Shown piece by piece: positions 38,238-48,129 of a stretch of DNA of 64,000 nucleotides. Under the pieces are notes generated by a model. It made no database searches. It had not been told where the DNA came from and saw only the letters and a list, made by a program, of their open reading frames with translations. Location of the stretch: positions 62,001 to 126,000 of the forward strand of contig NZ_CP073105.1 in NCBI RefSeq assembly GCF_018138085.1, read 5' to 3'. A program made the translations under genes and the position numbers. Position 1 is the first letter of the stretch. Each line of letters opens with the position of its first letter. Origin of the DNA: Stutzerimonas stutzeri (GTDB lineage Bacteria > Pseudomonadota > Gammaproteobacteria > Pseudomonadales > Pseudomonadaceae).

Positions 38238-39221
38238 TCAGCGGATCACTGCGATAGCCGTTGCGGGTTTGAAGAACAAGGTTTCGCCGCGTATCAGGTC
38301 GGTCAGGCTGTGGTGATCATGGGCGACTTCCGCTTCGATGGGCTGCGGCTGACCGGCGACTCTGAGAGTCACGCGGGTGACGGCGCCAAGCGGACGGATG
38401 TCACGCACTTCAGCCGGTTGGAGGTCGGCCGCGGCGCCACGTGACAGATGGATCTCGTGCGGGCGGAAAAGGATCTGCTGGCCGCCGACCTGCAACTGGT
38501 TGGCGTCGCCCAGGAAGTGATAGACGAAATCGCTGGCCGGCTGACGGTAGACCTCGGCCGGCGAGCCGATCTGTTCGATCACACCCTTGTTCATCACCAC
38601 GATGCGATCGGCCACTTCCATCGCTTCTTCCTGATCGTGGGTGACGAATACCGAGGTCAGGTGCACCTCTTCGTGCAGCCGTGCCAGCCAGCGGCGCAGT
38701 TCCTTGCGCACCTTGGCGTCCAGCGCGCCGAAGGGTTCATCGAGCAGCAGCACCTTGGGTTCCACCGCCAGTGCACGTGCCAGGGCGATGCGTTGCCGTT
38801 GGCCGCCGGAAAGCTGGTCGGGATAGCGCTCGGCAAGCCAGTCGAGCTGGACCAGCTCGAGCAATTCATGAACCTTCTGCTTGATCCGGCTTTCAGTGGG
38901 CCGCTCGCGCCGCGGCTTCATCCGCAGGCCGAAGGCAACGTTGTCGAACACCGTCATGTGGCGGAACAGCGCGTAGTGCTGGAACACGAAGCCGACGTTG
39001 CGATCGCGTACATCACGCCCGGAAACGTCCTCGCCATGGAACACGATGCGCCCACTGTCCGGCGTTTCCAGCCCGGCGATGATGCGCAGCAGGGTGGTCT
39101 TGCCGCAGCCGGAGGGGCCGAGCAGGGCGACCAGCTCGCCGCTGGTGATGTTCAGGTTGATGTCGTTCAGGGCTTTGAACTGGTCGAACTGCTTGCTGAC
39201 GTGGCTCACTTCTATGGACAT
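38238..39221 (-). CDS. cysA: Sulfate/thiosulfate ABC transporter ATPase CysA
   Basis: A 327-residue importer ATPase: Walker [11 protein letters not shown]-loop in [12 protein letters not shown], signature [16 protein letters not shown], Walker [13 protein letters not shown], switch [10 protein letters not shown]. The C-terminal regulatory domain ([10 protein letters not shown] onward) is typical of CysA. It is the last gene of the sbp-cysT-cysW-cysA operon, three bases after the cysW stop. It energises uptake of sulfate and thiosulfate. Confidence 0.96.
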   Translation of the reverse strand: MSIEVSHVSKQFDQFKALNDINLNITSGELVALLGPSGCGKTTLLRIIAGLETPDSGRIVFHGEDVSGRDVRDRNVGFVFQHYALFRHMTVFDNVAFGLRMKPRRERPTESRIKQKVHELLELVQLDWLAERYPDQLSGGQRQRIALARALAVEPKVLLLDEPFGALDAKVRKELRRWLARLHEEVHLTSVFVTHDQEEAMEVADRIVVMNKGVIEQIGSPAEVYRQPASDFVYHFLGDANQLQVGGQQILFRPHEIHLSRGAAADLQPAEVRDIRPLGAVTRVTLRVAGQPQPIEAEVAHDHHSLTDLIRGETLFFKPATAIAVIR

Positions 39222-39224
39222 GAC

Positions 39225-40103
39225 TCACTCCTCGCCGGCGGCGGCTTTGAGGCGTTGAAGGCGGGACTCGCTCCACTGCTTGAGCAGCAGGATCAGCAGC
39301 GCCAGCAGCAACAACAGGCTGGCCACGCTGAAGGCGGCGACGTGGTTGTATTCGTTGTAGAGAATCTCGACATGCAGCGGCAGGGTGTTGGTGTAGCCGC
39401 GGATATGCCCGGAAACCACCGACACCGCACCGAACTCGCCCATCGCTCGCGCGGTGCAGAGCACCACGCCGTAGATCAGGCCCCAGCGGATGTTGGGCAG
39501 GGTCACGTGCCAGAACATCTGCCAGCCGTTGGCGCCGAGCAGCCGCGCCGCTTCTTCCTCCTGCGTGCCCTGTTCCTGCATCAGCGGGATCAGCTCGCGG
39601 GCGACGAAGGGCACGGTGACGAACACCGTGGCCAGGACGATGCCGGGTAAGGCGAAGATGATCTGGATGTCGCGCTCGCCCAGCCATTCGCCAAAAAAGC
39701 CCTGGGCGCCGAACAGCAGCACGTAAATCAGGCCAGCGATCACCGGCGAGACCGAGAAGGGCAGGTCGATCAGCGTGACCAGCAGGCTTTTGCCGGTGAA
39801 TTCGTATTTGCTGACGCACCAGGCCGCGGCCACGCCGAAGACCAGGTTGAGTGGCACGCAGATGCCGACTGCCAGCAGGGTCAGTTTCAGCGCGGCGAGG
39901 GCATCGGCTTCGAAGATCGCGCCGAAGAAGGTGCCGAGGCCGAGCTTCAATGCTTCACCCAGCACCACCAGCAACGGCAGCAGCAGGAACAGCGCGAACG
40001 TCAGCCAGCCGGCGAGGATCAGCAGTCGCCGCGGCAGTGGGTTGCCCTGGCGTGTCTTGCCGGCCAGCGGGACGGCAACGGAGGTGGTGGTCATCTCAGC
40101 CAT
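39225..40103 (-). CDS. cysW: Sulfate ABC transporter permease CysW
   Basis: A 292-residue permease with six helices. The EAA-type coupling loop lies in [25 protein letters not shown], and CysW-type residues are [23 protein letters not shown] and [19 protein letters not shown]. The start overlaps the end of cysT by 8 bases. It pairs with CysT to form the channel. Confidence 0.95.
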   Translation of the reverse strand: MAEMTTTSVAVPLAGKTRQGNPLPRRLLILAGWLTFALFLLLPLLVVLGEALKLGLGTFFGAIFEADALAALKLTLLAVGICVPLNLVFGVAAAWCVSKYEFTGKSLLVTLIDLPFSVSPVIAGLIYVLLFGAQGFFGEWLGERDIQIIFALPGIVLATVFVTVPFVARELIPLMQEQGTQEEEAARLLGANGWQMFWHVTLPNIRWGLIYGVVLCTARAMGEFGAVSVVSGHIRGYTNTLPLHVEILYNEYNHVAAFSVASLLLLLALLILLLKQWSESRLQRLKAAAGEE

Positions 40104-40914
40104 GGGTAATTCTCCGTTGCAGCAGATTGATCGCCAGCAGCAGCACGAAGGACACCAGCAGCATCAGCACGCCAATGGCCGTGGCGCCGTGGTAGTCGTA
40201 CTGGTCGAGCTTGACCATGATCAGCAGTGGCAGGATCTCAGTTTTCATCGGCATGTTGCCGGCGATGAATATCACCGAGCCGTATTCACCGACACCGCGA
40301 GCGAAGGCCAGGGAAAAACCCGTCAGCCAGGCCGGCAGCAGCGCCGGTAGCAGCACGTAGCGGGCGATCTGCAACGGTTTGGCACCCAGGCAAGCGGCCG
40401 CTTCCTCCACTTCGCGGGGGATGTCGGCCAATACCGGCTGCAGGGTGCGAACCACGAAGGGCAGGGTGACGAACGTCAGCGCCAAGGTAATGCCCAGCGG
40501 GGTGTAGGCGATCTTCAGGCCCAGTTCGGCCGCCAGTCGGCCGATCATTCCGTTCGGTGCGTACAAGGCGGTCAGGGCAATGCCTGCCACAGCGGTGGGC
40601 AAGGCGAAGGGCAGGTCGATCATCGCTTCGATGATCTTGCGGCCGGCAAAGCGGTAGCGCACCAGCACCCAGGCCAGTAGCGAACCGATCACGCCGTTGA
40701 TCAGCGCGGCGACGAAGGCGGTGCCAAAGCTCAGCTTCAGCGCCGCGACCACGCGCGGCGCCGTGATGATCGCCCAGAACTGCTCCCAGGTCAGTTGTGC
40801 GGCGTGGACGAACAGGGCACCCAGTGGGATCAGCACCAACAGGCTGAGGTACACCAGGGTGTAACCCAGCGTCAGCCCGAAGCCGGGTATGACGGGGGAG
40901 GTTTGACGGGACAT
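40096..40914 (-). CDS. cysT: Sulfate ABC transporter permease CysT
   Basis: A 272-residue permease starting [13 protein letters not shown] with six helices. The coupling loop is [28 protein letters not shown], and [21 protein letters not shown] is characteristic. The frame runs back to 40959, but the ATG at 40914 gives the family N-terminus. It lies between the binding-protein gene and cysW in the sulfate operon. Confidence 0.95.
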   Translation of the reverse strand: MSRQTSPVIPGFGLTLGYTLVYLSLLVLIPLGALFVHAAQLTWEQFWAIITAPRVVAALKLSFGTAFVAALINGVIGSLLAWVLVRYRFAGRKIIEAMIDLPFALPTAVAGIALTALYAPNGMIGRLAAELGLKIAYTPLGITLALTFVTLPFVVRTLQPVLADIPREVEEAAACLGAKPLQIARYVLLPALLPAWLTGFSLAFARGVGEYGSVIFIAGNMPMKTEILPLLIMVKLDQYDYHGATAIGVLMLLVSFVLLLAINLLQRRITHG

Positions 40915-41067
40915 GGATCGGCCTTGTCTATTCGAACAATGTGTCGGCTGGAGCGTCACGAGCGCAGCTCAGACAAGGCGAAGGCCGGCGTGGGCCGCGG
41001 AGTTTACGGGCGGTAAATGAGCAGGCCCGAGCCGGTCTTCAACGCAGTATGAGCAAGCGCAGTAGCT

Positions 41068-42066
41068 TCATTCGGTCTGGTAGATCTGGTCGAACACGCC
41101 GCCATCGTTGAAGAACTTCGGCTGCGCGACGGCCCAGCCACCGAAGTCGTCGTCGATGGTCACCAGCTTCAGCGCGGGGAATTGCCCGGCGAACTCGGCG
41201 GCCACCGCCTGGTTGCGGGGGCGATAGAAGTGCTTGGCGGCGATGCGCTGGCCCTCGTCGCTGTAGAGGTAGTTCAGGTAGGCCTCGGCGACTTCACGGG
41301 TGCCCTTGCGCTCCACGTTCTTGTCGACGACTGCTACCGGGGGCTCGGCGAGGATCGATAGCGACGGCGCGACGATTTCCAGGGCATCGCCACCTTCTTC
41401 CTTGAGCGCCAGGAAGGCTTCGTTCTCCCAGGCCAGCAAGACGTCGCCGATCTGGTTGTTGACGAAGGTGATGGTCGAGCCACGCGCGCCGGTATCCAGC
41501 ACCGGCACCTGCTTGTAGAGCTGAGCGACGTATTCCTTGGCTTTCTCCTCGCTGCCGTACTGCTGTTGGGCCCAGGCCCAGGCGGCAAGGAAGTTCCAAC
41601 GCGCGCCGCCGGAGGTCTTCGGGTTCGGGGTGATCACTTCGACGCCGGGTTTGATCAGGTCGCCCCAGTCCTTGATGCCCTTGGGGTTGCCCTTGCGGAC
41701 GAGGAAGACGATGGTCGAGGTGTAGGGCGTGCTGGCGTCCGGCAGACGGCTCTGCCAGTCGGCCGGGATCAGTTTGCCGATCCGGTGCAGCTCGTCGATG
41801 TCGCCGGCCAAGGCCAGCGTCACCACGTCGGCGCGCAGGCCGTCGATGACCGCGCGGGCCTGCTTGCCCGAGCCGCCATGGGATTGCTGAATGCGCAGCG
41901 GTTCATGGCCTTGCGCCTGCCAGTGCTTGTTGAAGGCGGCATTGAAATCGACGTAGAGCTCGCGTGTCGGATCGTAAGACACGTTGAGCAGTTCGCCGGC
42001 GGCAAAAGCCTGACCGACGACAAGGGCGCTGGCCAGAACGGCCAGGATGGGTTTTCTGATAGACAT
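41068..42066 (-). CDS. sbp: Sulfate-binding protein
   Basis: A 332-residue periplasmic protein with a signal peptide (cleavage after QAFA). It has the sulfate-binding fold: [67 protein letters not shown] and YRPRNQAVA. It delivers sulfate to CysT/CysW. The start at 42066 has AGGAGCC upstream; a GTG-type extension to 42084 is not needed. Just upstream are a short RCRC peptide ORF and oscA. Confidence 0.96.
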   Translation of the reverse strand: MSIRKPILAVLASALVVGQAFAAGELLNVSYDPTRELYVDFNAAFNKHWQAQGHEPLRIQQSHGGSGKQARAVIDGLRADVVTLALAGDIDELHRIGKLIPADWQSRLPDASTPYTSTIVFLVRKGNPKGIKDWGDLIKPGVEVITPNPKTSGGARWNFLAAWAWAQQQYGSEEKAKEYVAQLYKQVPVLDTGARGSTITFVNNQIGDVLLAWENEAFLALKEEGGDALEIVAPSLSILAEPPVAVVDKNVERKGTREVAEAYLNYLYSDEGQRIAAKHFYRPRNQAVAAEFAGQFPALKLVTIDDDFGGWAVAQPKFFNDGGVFDQIYQTE

Positions 42067-42135
42067 GGAGGCTCCTTCTCGCATCCGTGCGGACGCGTTG
42101 CGTGCTGCTGGTGAGTTCTGGGTAGGGCGGTGGCG

Positions 42136-42225
42136 TCAGCTACGCATTCGGCAACGACAGCGGTGCAGCAGAAGGGCGGTCTGGGTTGGCGTGTACATGT
42201 TTAGGCTTTCCTGGCGTAGGTTCAT
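42136..42225 (-). CDS. 29-residue peptide ORF with RCRC motif (candidate Cys leader)
   Basis: This ORF is shorter than the usual annotation cut-off. It starts at ATG 42225 with GGAGGG six bases upstream and ends at TGA 42136. The peptide begins MNLRQESLNMYTPTQTALLL and ends HRCRCRMRS, so two Cys codons (TGT, TGC) lie five codons apart from the end. It sits between oscA (39 bases upstream) and sbp (69 bases downstream) and could be cotranscribed with both. In the downstream RNA, GCAACG can pair with CGTTGC across the Cys codons, and GCGTCC-GCAC-GGATGC can form a hairpin just before the sbp ribosome site. These are hand-folded. A leader that stalls when cysteinyl-tRNA is short is a natural reading but unproven. 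Confidence 0.55.
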   Translation of the reverse strand: MNLRQESLNMYTPTQTALLLHRCRCRMRS

Positions 42226-42264
42226 GTCACGCCCTCCGGTGGTCCGGTCGGGGTGGGGTTTGGG

Positions 42265-42450
42265 TCAGGCCTGCTTACCGGATGGCTGCAGGCGAATTTT
42301 CTCTTTGCGCTCGATCTGCACAATCTGGCCGTTGTGCAGGGTGATTTCTACAGAGCCATACTTCAGGCCCTGCATCGCAAGCCGGATCTCATGCAGGCCA
42401 TCGGCTTCTTCCCGGAGCTCGGGTGTTCGCGGTTCGGTTGTCATTGTCAT
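42265..42450 (-). CDS. oscA: Sulfur-starvation protein OscA (YezD/DUF2292 family)
   Basis: A 61-residue protein ending GSVEITLHNGQIVQIERKEKIR, the DUF2292/YezD fold. In Pseudomonas this small gene upstream of the sulfate operon is known as oscA, needed for growth on organosulfur compounds in chromate-containing conditions. Two starts are possible, ATG at 42450 and 42444; neither has a strong ribosome site. It is first in the row oscA, peptide ORF, sbp, cysT, cysW, cysA. Confidence 0.88.
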   Translation of the reverse strand: MTMTTEPRTPELREEADGLHEIRLAMQGLKYGSVEITLHNGQIVQIERKEKIRLQPSGKQA

Positions 42451-42514
42451 GTCTCATGAGCCATGTGAGCGCGATTCGAGCCGCGCTTTGGCGAATCATA
42501 AGCAGCTGCACATA

Positions 42515-42570
42515 TTCTCTAAAAATACTGTTTAGTTGGATTTATATTCATTTATAGAATAAACAGGCCG
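42515..42570 (-). promoter_or_regulatory. AT-rich control region upstream of oscA
   Basis: The DNA upstream of oscA, 42515-42566, is strikingly AT-rich in a GC-rich window. It contains an inverted repeat CTGTTTA (42528-42534) and TAAACAG (42560-42566) separated by 25 bases. A CysB-type LysR regulator would be expected to bind here in the sulfur regulon, and the dyad is a candidate site. I cannot assign the -35 and -10 hexamers with confidence. Confidence 0.45.
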
Positions 42571-42701
42571 CACTCCTCATCAGGCACAAGAACGCAGCAA
42601 CTGAAGGTAGAGACGATCGCTGATAGGTGTCGCCGCGGCCAGGGAGAACCGGTGTCATTCGTTACACTCTGATGCTTCATCGCCGTTCATCGAGCCGTCG
42701 C

Positions 42702-44645
42702 ATGCCCAGCCCCGCACCCTCCAACACCTACGCCTCCCTTCCTCTTGTGCTCGCCGGTCCCCTGCTGCGCCGGCTCGAAGCGGGGCGGCTGGTGCTCTGG
42801 CTGGTTGCCAGCGAGCCGCTGTCGTTGCGCCTGATGCTACAGCCCGAAGGAGAGGCGCCGGTTTCTCTGGCCGTGGAAGGCAAATGCTCTCGCCAGTTGC
42901 GAATGGGTACGTCGGCCTGGTTACACCTGATCGACCTTCATCTGGATAGCCCGCTGCCGGTCGATCAGATGATCGAATACGACGTGTTAATCCAGCGCGA
43001 CGGCCAGCAACAGGGCATCGCTGTTTGGGCGCCGCACCTGATTCACGAAGGATTCCAGCGCCCGGCCTTTGTCGTGCGCTCGCGCTACGACGATCTGCTG
43101 CATGGCTCCTGTCGCAAGCCGCACCATGCTTCGGCAGACGGATTAGTCACCGTCGATTCCCTGGTCGCCCAGACCCGCCGGGCCCCCGAACACTGGCCCG
43201 CCGCGCTGCTGATGACCGGCGACCAGATCTATGCCGACGACGTCGCCGGGCCGACCCTGGTAGCCATTCACGGATTGATCCGCCGGCTCGGTTTGTATGG
43301 CGAGTGTCTGGAAGGTGCAGTCGTCGCCGATAGTGATGAGCTGATGGCGCATTCGGCGACCTACTACCGGCGTGAGCAGTTGCTGCCGGCGTTCAAGTCC
43401 AACGAGGCGCTGCGCGAGCGCTTCTTCGGCGGCGTGGAAAAGCCGGTGTTCACGACGTCCAGCGCACATAACCATCTGGTCTCGCTGGGCGAGGTGTTGG
43501 CCATGTACCTGCTGGTCTGGTCGCCGATACCCTGGCAGCTGATCGAGCTTCAGCCGCCAGCGCTGGACGGCGAACTGGCTGATCGCTGGGCGCGTGAGCT
43601 ACGTGCTATCGATGACTTCCGGGCAGGCTTGCCGCAGGTTGCGCGTGCACTGGCGCACCTGCCGTCACTGATGATCTTCGATGACCACGACATCACCGAC
43701 GACTGGAACCTTAGCGCCCGCTGGGAAGAGACCGCCTACGGCCATCCGTTTTCCCGCCGCATCATCGGCAACGCACTGCTCGGTTATCTGCTGTGCCAGG
43801 CGTGGGGCAACGATCCGGATGCCTGCGTCACCTCACTGGATGGCGTCGAGGCGCTATTGGCCAGCGGCGAAGCTGGACGGCTGGATTGCACGCTGCACGA
43901 TGGTGTGGTCGATGAGCTACTGCAGCGCGGCGACTGGGGCTACGTGTTCCCCAGCGAGCCGGCGCTGGTAGTGCTCGACACGCGCACCCGGCGCTGGCGC
44001 AGCGAGCGCAATCTGAATCGGCCGTCGGGCTTGATGGATTGGGAGGCGCTCACTGATTTCCAGCAGGAACTGCTCGACCATCGTTCGGTGGTCATCGTCT
44101 CGCCGGCACCGATGTTCGGCGTCAAGCTGATCGAGGTCGTGCAGCGCGTGTTCAGCTGGGCCGGGCTGTCGCTCTTGGTCGACGCCGAAAACTGGATGGC
44201 CCATCGCGGCGCGGCGCAGGTCATGCTCAACATCTTTCGGCATACCCGCACGCCGGGTAACTACGTAATCCTCTCCGGCGACGTGCATTACTCGTTTGCC
44301 TATGAAGTGCACATTCGTGGCCGTGCCGAAGGCCCACGGCTATGGCAGATCACCAGCAGTGGCGTGAAGAACGAGTTTCCACCGCGCCTGCTCGACCTGT
44401 TCGACCGGCTCAATCGCTGGCTGTATTCGCCGCGCTCGCCGTTGAACTGGTTCACCAAGCGCCGCCGGGTGCGGGTCCAACCGTGGCTGCCGGGCCGCAG
44501 CCGGGCCGGCGAGCGCCTGTGGAACGGTGCGGGCATCGGTCGAGTGCGACTGGATGCCGAGGGGCGGCCGTCGCGTGTCGAACAGATCAATGCCGATGGG
44601 TCACCGCCGGTGAGCTTCGCCCCCGAGCGCGACCCGGCGCCCTAG
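42702..44645 (+). CDS. PhoD-like metallophosphatase
   Basis: About 647 residues of the alkaline phosphatase D family. Metal-binding motifs in order are MTGDQIYADDV, FDDHDITDDWN and LSGDVHYSFAYE; a SPAPMFGVKL strand precedes the last. No signal peptide is seen, so unlike PhoD itself it is probably cytoplasmic. The start is uncertain: ATG at 42702 or 42672; the open frame begins at 42627. It diverges from oscA. Its TAG stop shares the CTAG palindrome with the opposite-strand HAD gene. Confidence 0.82.
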   Translation: MPSPAPSNTYASLPLVLAGPLLRRLEAGRLVLWLVASEPLSLRLMLQPEGEAPVSLAVEGKCSRQLRMGTSAWLHLIDLHLDSPLPVDQMIEYDVLIQRDGQQQGIAVWAPHLIHEGFQRPAFVVRSRYDDLLHGSCRKPHHASADGLVTVDSLVAQTRRAPEHWPAALLMTGDQIYADDVAGPTLVAIHGLIRRLGLYGECLEGAVVADSDELMAHSATYYRREQLLPAFKSNEALRERFFGGVEKPVFTTSSAHNHLVSLGEVLAMYLLVWSPIPWQLIELQPPALDGELADRWARELRAIDDFRAGLPQVARALAHLPSLMIFDDHDITDDWNLSARWEETAYGHPFSRRIIGNALLGYLLCQAWGNDPDACVTSLDGVEALLASGEAGRLDCTLHDGVVDELLQRGDWGYVFPSEPALVVLDTRTRRWRSERNLNRPSGLMDWEALTDFQQELLDHRSVVIVSPAPMFGVKLIEVVQRVFSWAGLSLLVDAENWMAHRGAAQVMLNIFRHTRTPGNYVILSGDVHYSFAYEVHIRGRAEGPRLWQITSSGVKNEFPPRLLDLFDRLNRWLYSPRSPLNWFTKRRRVRVQPWLPGRSRAGERLWNGAGIGRVRLDAEGRPSRVEQINADGSPPVSFAPERDPAP

Positions 44646-45286
44646 GCGAACGCCGCGCGCAGCTCCGGCAGCGTTGCGTAGTAATACGCTGGCGAGTGCG
44701 CCATCAGCTCGGCATGGCTGCCAAAGCCGTAACCCACCGCTGCCGCTTTCAGCCCGTTGCTGTGCGCACCGATCAGGTCGTGCTTGCGATCGCCAATCAT
44801 CAGTGTCTGCTCTGGATCGAGCCCTTGTTCGGCGATCACGTGGGCAATCAGCTCGACCTTGTTAGTCCGAGTGCCGTCCAGCTCGCTGCCGTAGATCAGC
44901 TTGAAGTGATGATCGAAGGCGAAATGCCGGGCGATTTCGCGGGCGAACACTGAGGGCTTCGAGGTCGCCACATAGAGCGTCCGGCCTTGTCCGCGCAGGT
45001 GTTCGAGCATCTCCAGCACACCGTCGAACAGCAGGTTTTCGTACAGCCCGACCGTTTTGAAGCGCTCGCGGTAATGGCCGACGGCTTCCCATGCCCGCGC
45101 CTCATCGAAGCCATAGAACTCCATGAACGCCTGTAGCAGCGGTGGGCCGATAAAGGGCTCGAGCTTGCGCAGGTCCGGCTCGTCGATACCGAGCTTTGCC
45201 AGCGCATGCTGAATCGAGCGGGTGATGCCTTCGCGCGGGTCGGTGAGGGTGCCGTCGAGGTCGAAGAGGATGGTGGAATGGTGCAT
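44642..45286 (-). CDS. HAD-superfamily phosphatase, phosphoglycolate phosphatase-like
   Basis: A 214-residue HAD hydrolase: nucleophile motif LFDLDGTLTDPREG, a helical cap (residues 15-80), motif II in YVATSKPS, motif III Lys in TRTNKVELIAH, and motif IV MIGDRKHDLIGA. The cap type is that of Gph and 5'-nucleotidase relatives. It hydrolyses a small phosphate ester such as phosphoglycolate or a nucleotide. It ends tail to tail with the PhoD-like gene, their stops overlapping in one CTAG. PA0065-type gene of the conserved Pseudomonas order. Confidence 0.88.
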   Translation of the reverse strand: MHHSTILFDLDGTLTDPREGITRSIQHALAKLGIDEPDLRKLEPFIGPPLLQAFMEFYGFDEARAWEAVGHYRERFKTVGLYENLLFDGVLEMLEHLRGQGRTLYVATSKPSVFAREIARHFAFDHHFKLIYGSELDGTRTNKVELIAHVIAEQGLDPEQTLMIGDRKHDLIGAHSNGLKAAAVGYGFGSHAELMAHSPAYYYATLPELRAAFA

Positions 45287-45448
45287 GGGAGAAGCGGCCG
45301 GTAGCGGGTGGCCGTCAATTGTCCTTTACCCCTCGGCGCGAGGGCAAATGAGGCGCGCCGAGCGGTGCGGCACCTGTCAAAGCTCGCGATGCATGATGTA
45401 GCAGTCCACCAGCCCAAGGGTCCGATGGCGGTAAGCACGCGGCAAGGT

Positions 45449-45991
45449 TCAGTCGGCACAGCCTTCGGCCAGGTGCTGGTTCTTCAGCTTCACGTAGTTG
45501 CCAGCGGTATAGCTGAAGAAGCTGCGCTCCTTGTCGGTCAGTGGCCGGGCCTGCTTCGCTGGGCTGCCGACGTAGAGATAGCCGCTTTGCAGTGTTTTGC
45601 CCGGTGGCACCAGGCTGCCGGCGCCGATGATGACTTCGTCTTCTACCACCGCGCCGTCCATCACGATGGAACCCATGCCCACCAGGATGCGACTGCCGAG
45701 AGTGCAGCCGTGCAGGGTGACCTTGTGGCCGACCGTGACTTCGTCGCCAATGGTCAGTGGGAAGCCGTCCGGGTTGAATGGGCCGGCGTGGGTGATGTGC
45801 AGCACGCTGCCGTCCTGGATGCTGGTGCGTGCGCCGATGCGGATGCGGTGCATGTCGCCGCGGATCACGGTCAGTGGCCAGACGGAGCTGTCCTCGCCGA
45901 TCTCGATGTCGCCGATGAGCACGGCGCTGGGGTCGACAAAGACGCGTTCGCCAAGTACCGGCGTGTGGCCCTGGAAGGTTCGGATGCTCAT
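45449..45991 (-). CDS. Gamma-carbonic anhydrase family protein
   Basis: A 180-residue left-handed beta-helix made of hexapeptide repeats (VLIGDIEIGEDSSVWPLTVI and onward). The zinc ligands appear as H65 or H68 in SVLHITHAG, H89 and H94 in VGHKVTLHG. The family (YrdA/CaiE/PaaY-like) includes carbonic anhydrases and thioesterases. The start at 45991 with AAAGGAACAACCC upstream is strongly supported; the longer frame is antisense sequence. It is transcribed from near the AraC gene 3' end. Confidence 0.92.
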   Translation of the reverse strand: MSIRTFQGHTPVLGERVFVDPSAVLIGDIEIGEDSSVWPLTVIRGDMHRIRIGARTSIQDGSVLHITHAGPFNPDGFPLTIGDEVTVGHKVTLHGCTLGSRILVGMGSIVMDGAVVEDEVIIGAGSLVPPGKTLQSGYLYVGSPAKQARPLTDKERSFFSYTAGNYVKLKNQHLAEGCAD

Positions 45992-46025
45992 GGGTTGTTC
46001 CTTTAGCGTGTGAAAGTTTGGCCGG

Positions 46026-46850
46026 TCACTGGTAGACCCGGCCTTCGACGGCATTGCTGCCGGCGCGGAAGAATTCGCCTGGCGTTGCGCCGAACTGCTC
46101 GCGAAACGCGGCGATAAAGGCTGAAAGTGAGTCGTAGCCGCAGCCCAGCGCCACATCGGTGACGCGCTCGCCGCGCTCCAGCGCCGGCAGCGCGCTGAGC
46201 AGTCGCAGGCGCTGACGCCAGGCACGAAAGGTCAGCCCGGTTTCACGGAGAAACAGCCGGCTCAGGGTCCGCTCCGAGACGCCCAGCGTGCGGCTCCAGT
46301 CGGCCAGGCCTTCCTGCGACTCCGGCTGCGCCTGCAGGCTTTTGCATAGCCGATGCAGGCGTGGCTCGGCCGGCAGTGGCAACACCAGTTCGACCTCCGG
46401 CGCGCAGCTCAGCTGGTCCAGCAGTACCTGCACCAGTCGGCCTTCCGCGCCGTCTTCGGCATAGGCTTCGGGCAGGGTGCTGAAATGCCGGATCAGCTCG
46501 CGCAACAGCGGGCTGACCTGCAGCACACGGCAGTGCTCGGACGCCTCGCCGGCCACGGCCTGATCGATGTAAAGGCTGCGAATACAGGTGTCCGGCGCGC
46601 AGAAAACCTGGTGCGTCACGCCCGCTGGAATCCACACCGCGCGCAGCGGTGGCGCGATGAAGCGGCCACTGTCGGTGCGTACTTCGAGTACGCCTTCGAC
46701 CGCGTGGGATAGCTGCACCCAGGGGTGGCTGTGGCGGTAGCCGAGCTTGAGGTTGGGCGGCGAGTCGAGCTGGCCGTAGACCGGCCTCGGCAACGTCTTG
46801 AGCTCGCCGAGGCGGGTAATCAGCGCGGCTTCTTGTCCGATTGGCGACAT
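46026..46850 (-). CDS. AraC-family transcriptional regulator
   Basis: A 274-residue regulator: N-terminal cupin-like domain (LKLGYRHSHPWVQLSHAVEGVLEV, then AVWIPAGVTHQVF) and a C-terminal double helix-turn-helix (DWSRTLGVSERTLSRLFLRETG and VTDVALGCGYDSLSAFIAAFREQFG). It resembles the NimR group that often controls an adjacent efflux gene. The neighbour in the divergent direction is a decayed bile-acid symporter gene, so the target may have been lost. Start chosen at 46850. Confidence 0.88.
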   Translation of the reverse strand: MSPIGQEAALITRLGELKTLPRPVYGQLDSPPNLKLGYRHSHPWVQLSHAVEGVLEVRTDSGRFIAPPLRAVWIPAGVTHQVFCAPDTCIRSLYIDQAVAGEASEHCRVLQVSPLLRELIRHFSTLPEAYAEDGAEGRLVQVLLDQLSCAPEVELVLPLPAEPRLHRLCKSLQAQPESQEGLADWSRTLGVSERTLSRLFLRETGLTFRAWRQRLRLLSALPALERGERVTDVALGCGYDSLSAFIAAFREQFGATPGEFFRAGSNAVEGRVYQ

Positions 46851-46929
46851 TTCATGCCTGCTTGGCGTTAGTCGGAAGGTGCCGCCCACGTTAAGGTCGA
46901 TCCCTGTTGCCTGCAAGCCCCAAGGAACC

Positions 46930-47782
46930 GCCGCCATCGCGCTGCTGTTCTTCATGCACGGCGCCAAGCTGTCTCGCGAGGCGATCCTCGCCGGTGCCGG
47001 CCACTGGCGTCTGCACCTTCGTTATGTTTCCGCTGCTCGGGCTGGTGCTCAAGCCGGTGCTGACCCCGATGGTGGGCAACGATCTTTACCTGGGCATGCT
47101 CTACCTCTGCGCGCTGCCGGCTACGGTGCAATCGGCCATTGCCTTCACCTCGCTGGCGCGCGGCAACGTGCCGGCGGCGATCTGTAGCGCCGCGGCGTCC
47201 AGCCTGATCGGCATCTTCCTCACGCCCTTGCTGGTGCTGCTGTTGATGGGTGTCGAAGGGGACAGCGGCTCGACGCTGGATTCCATAGGCAAGATCGTGC
47301 TGCAACTGCTGGTGCCCTTCGTCGCCGGGCAGGTCGCCCGCCGCTGGATCGGCGCCTGGGTGACGCGCAACAAGACCTGGCTGAAAACCGTAGATCAGAG
47401 TTCGATCCTGCTGGTGGTCTACACCGCGTTCAGTGGCGCTGTGGTCGAAGGGCTCTGGCAGCTCGTGCCGCTTGGCAACCTGCTTGGACTGGTGGTGGCC
47501 TGCTGCCTGTTGCTGGCCATCGTGCTGTGGCTGACGAGCATGCTGGCCAAGGTATTCGGCTTCAATCTGGAGGACCGCATCACCATCCTCTTCGCCGGTT
47601 CGAAGAAGAGCCTGGCGACCGGCGTGCCCATGGCGCAGGTGCTGTTCGCCACCAGCGCGGTCGGCATGATCATCCTGCCGTTGATGCTCTTCCATCAGAT
47701 CCAACTGATGGTCTGCACGGTGCTCGCCCAGCGCTATGCGCGGCGGCCCGAGCTGCCTGTGGAATCGCCTGCGGCTTCGTAG
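46930..47782 (+). pseudogene. Bile acid:sodium symporter (YfeH-type), N-terminally truncated and frameshifted
   Basis: The long frame here encodes helices 3-10 of a YfeH-type symporter (FVMFPLLGLVLKP, ALPATVQSAIAFTSLARGN, FAGSKKSLATGVPMAQVLF). The preceding helix (AIALLFFMHGAKLSREAI) is in a different frame, from 46930 to about 47019. The join reads HWRLHL in one frame and CTFVMFP in the other at about 47012-47020, so a deletion of a few codons shifted the frame. The usual first about 45 residues, with the start codon, are also absent; sequence before 46930 does not resemble them. The gene is broken in two ways. It diverges from an AraC regulator that may have controlled it. Confidence 0.85.
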
Positions 47783-48129
47783 AAGCCACTTGTCTGTGCT
47801 CCGGCAAGCGGCCGTTGCGACGGGTACGAGCCAGCTTGCCGGCGATCCGCAGTGGCGGTACGCAACGCTGCCGGAGCGGCATACACGCGATCGCGAGCGA
47901 AAGGCTGTGCCGCGGGAACCCGCGCTGCAGGAAACCGTCGCAATAAGAGCGACTCGGCCGAGTGGGGCGGGTTCGCTTTTCACTGTTACGCAGCGCATCC
48001 GGGATTGCACAAGCTCAGCGGATTCATCATGCATAGCGCCACGCTATCGAGCCGTTTGCTGGCTGCGCGGCCGGGCAATTGTCTTTAACATGCTCGGCTG
48101 ATCACTTTATTTCAGAAGGGGCAAACGCC
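47783..48129. other. Gene-free stretch upstream of prlC
   Basis: About 347 bases. Minus-strand frames here are short and unlike any protein. I see no REP or clear promoter. It ends with GGGG at about 48117-48120 as the ribosome site of prlC. Confidence 0.4.
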
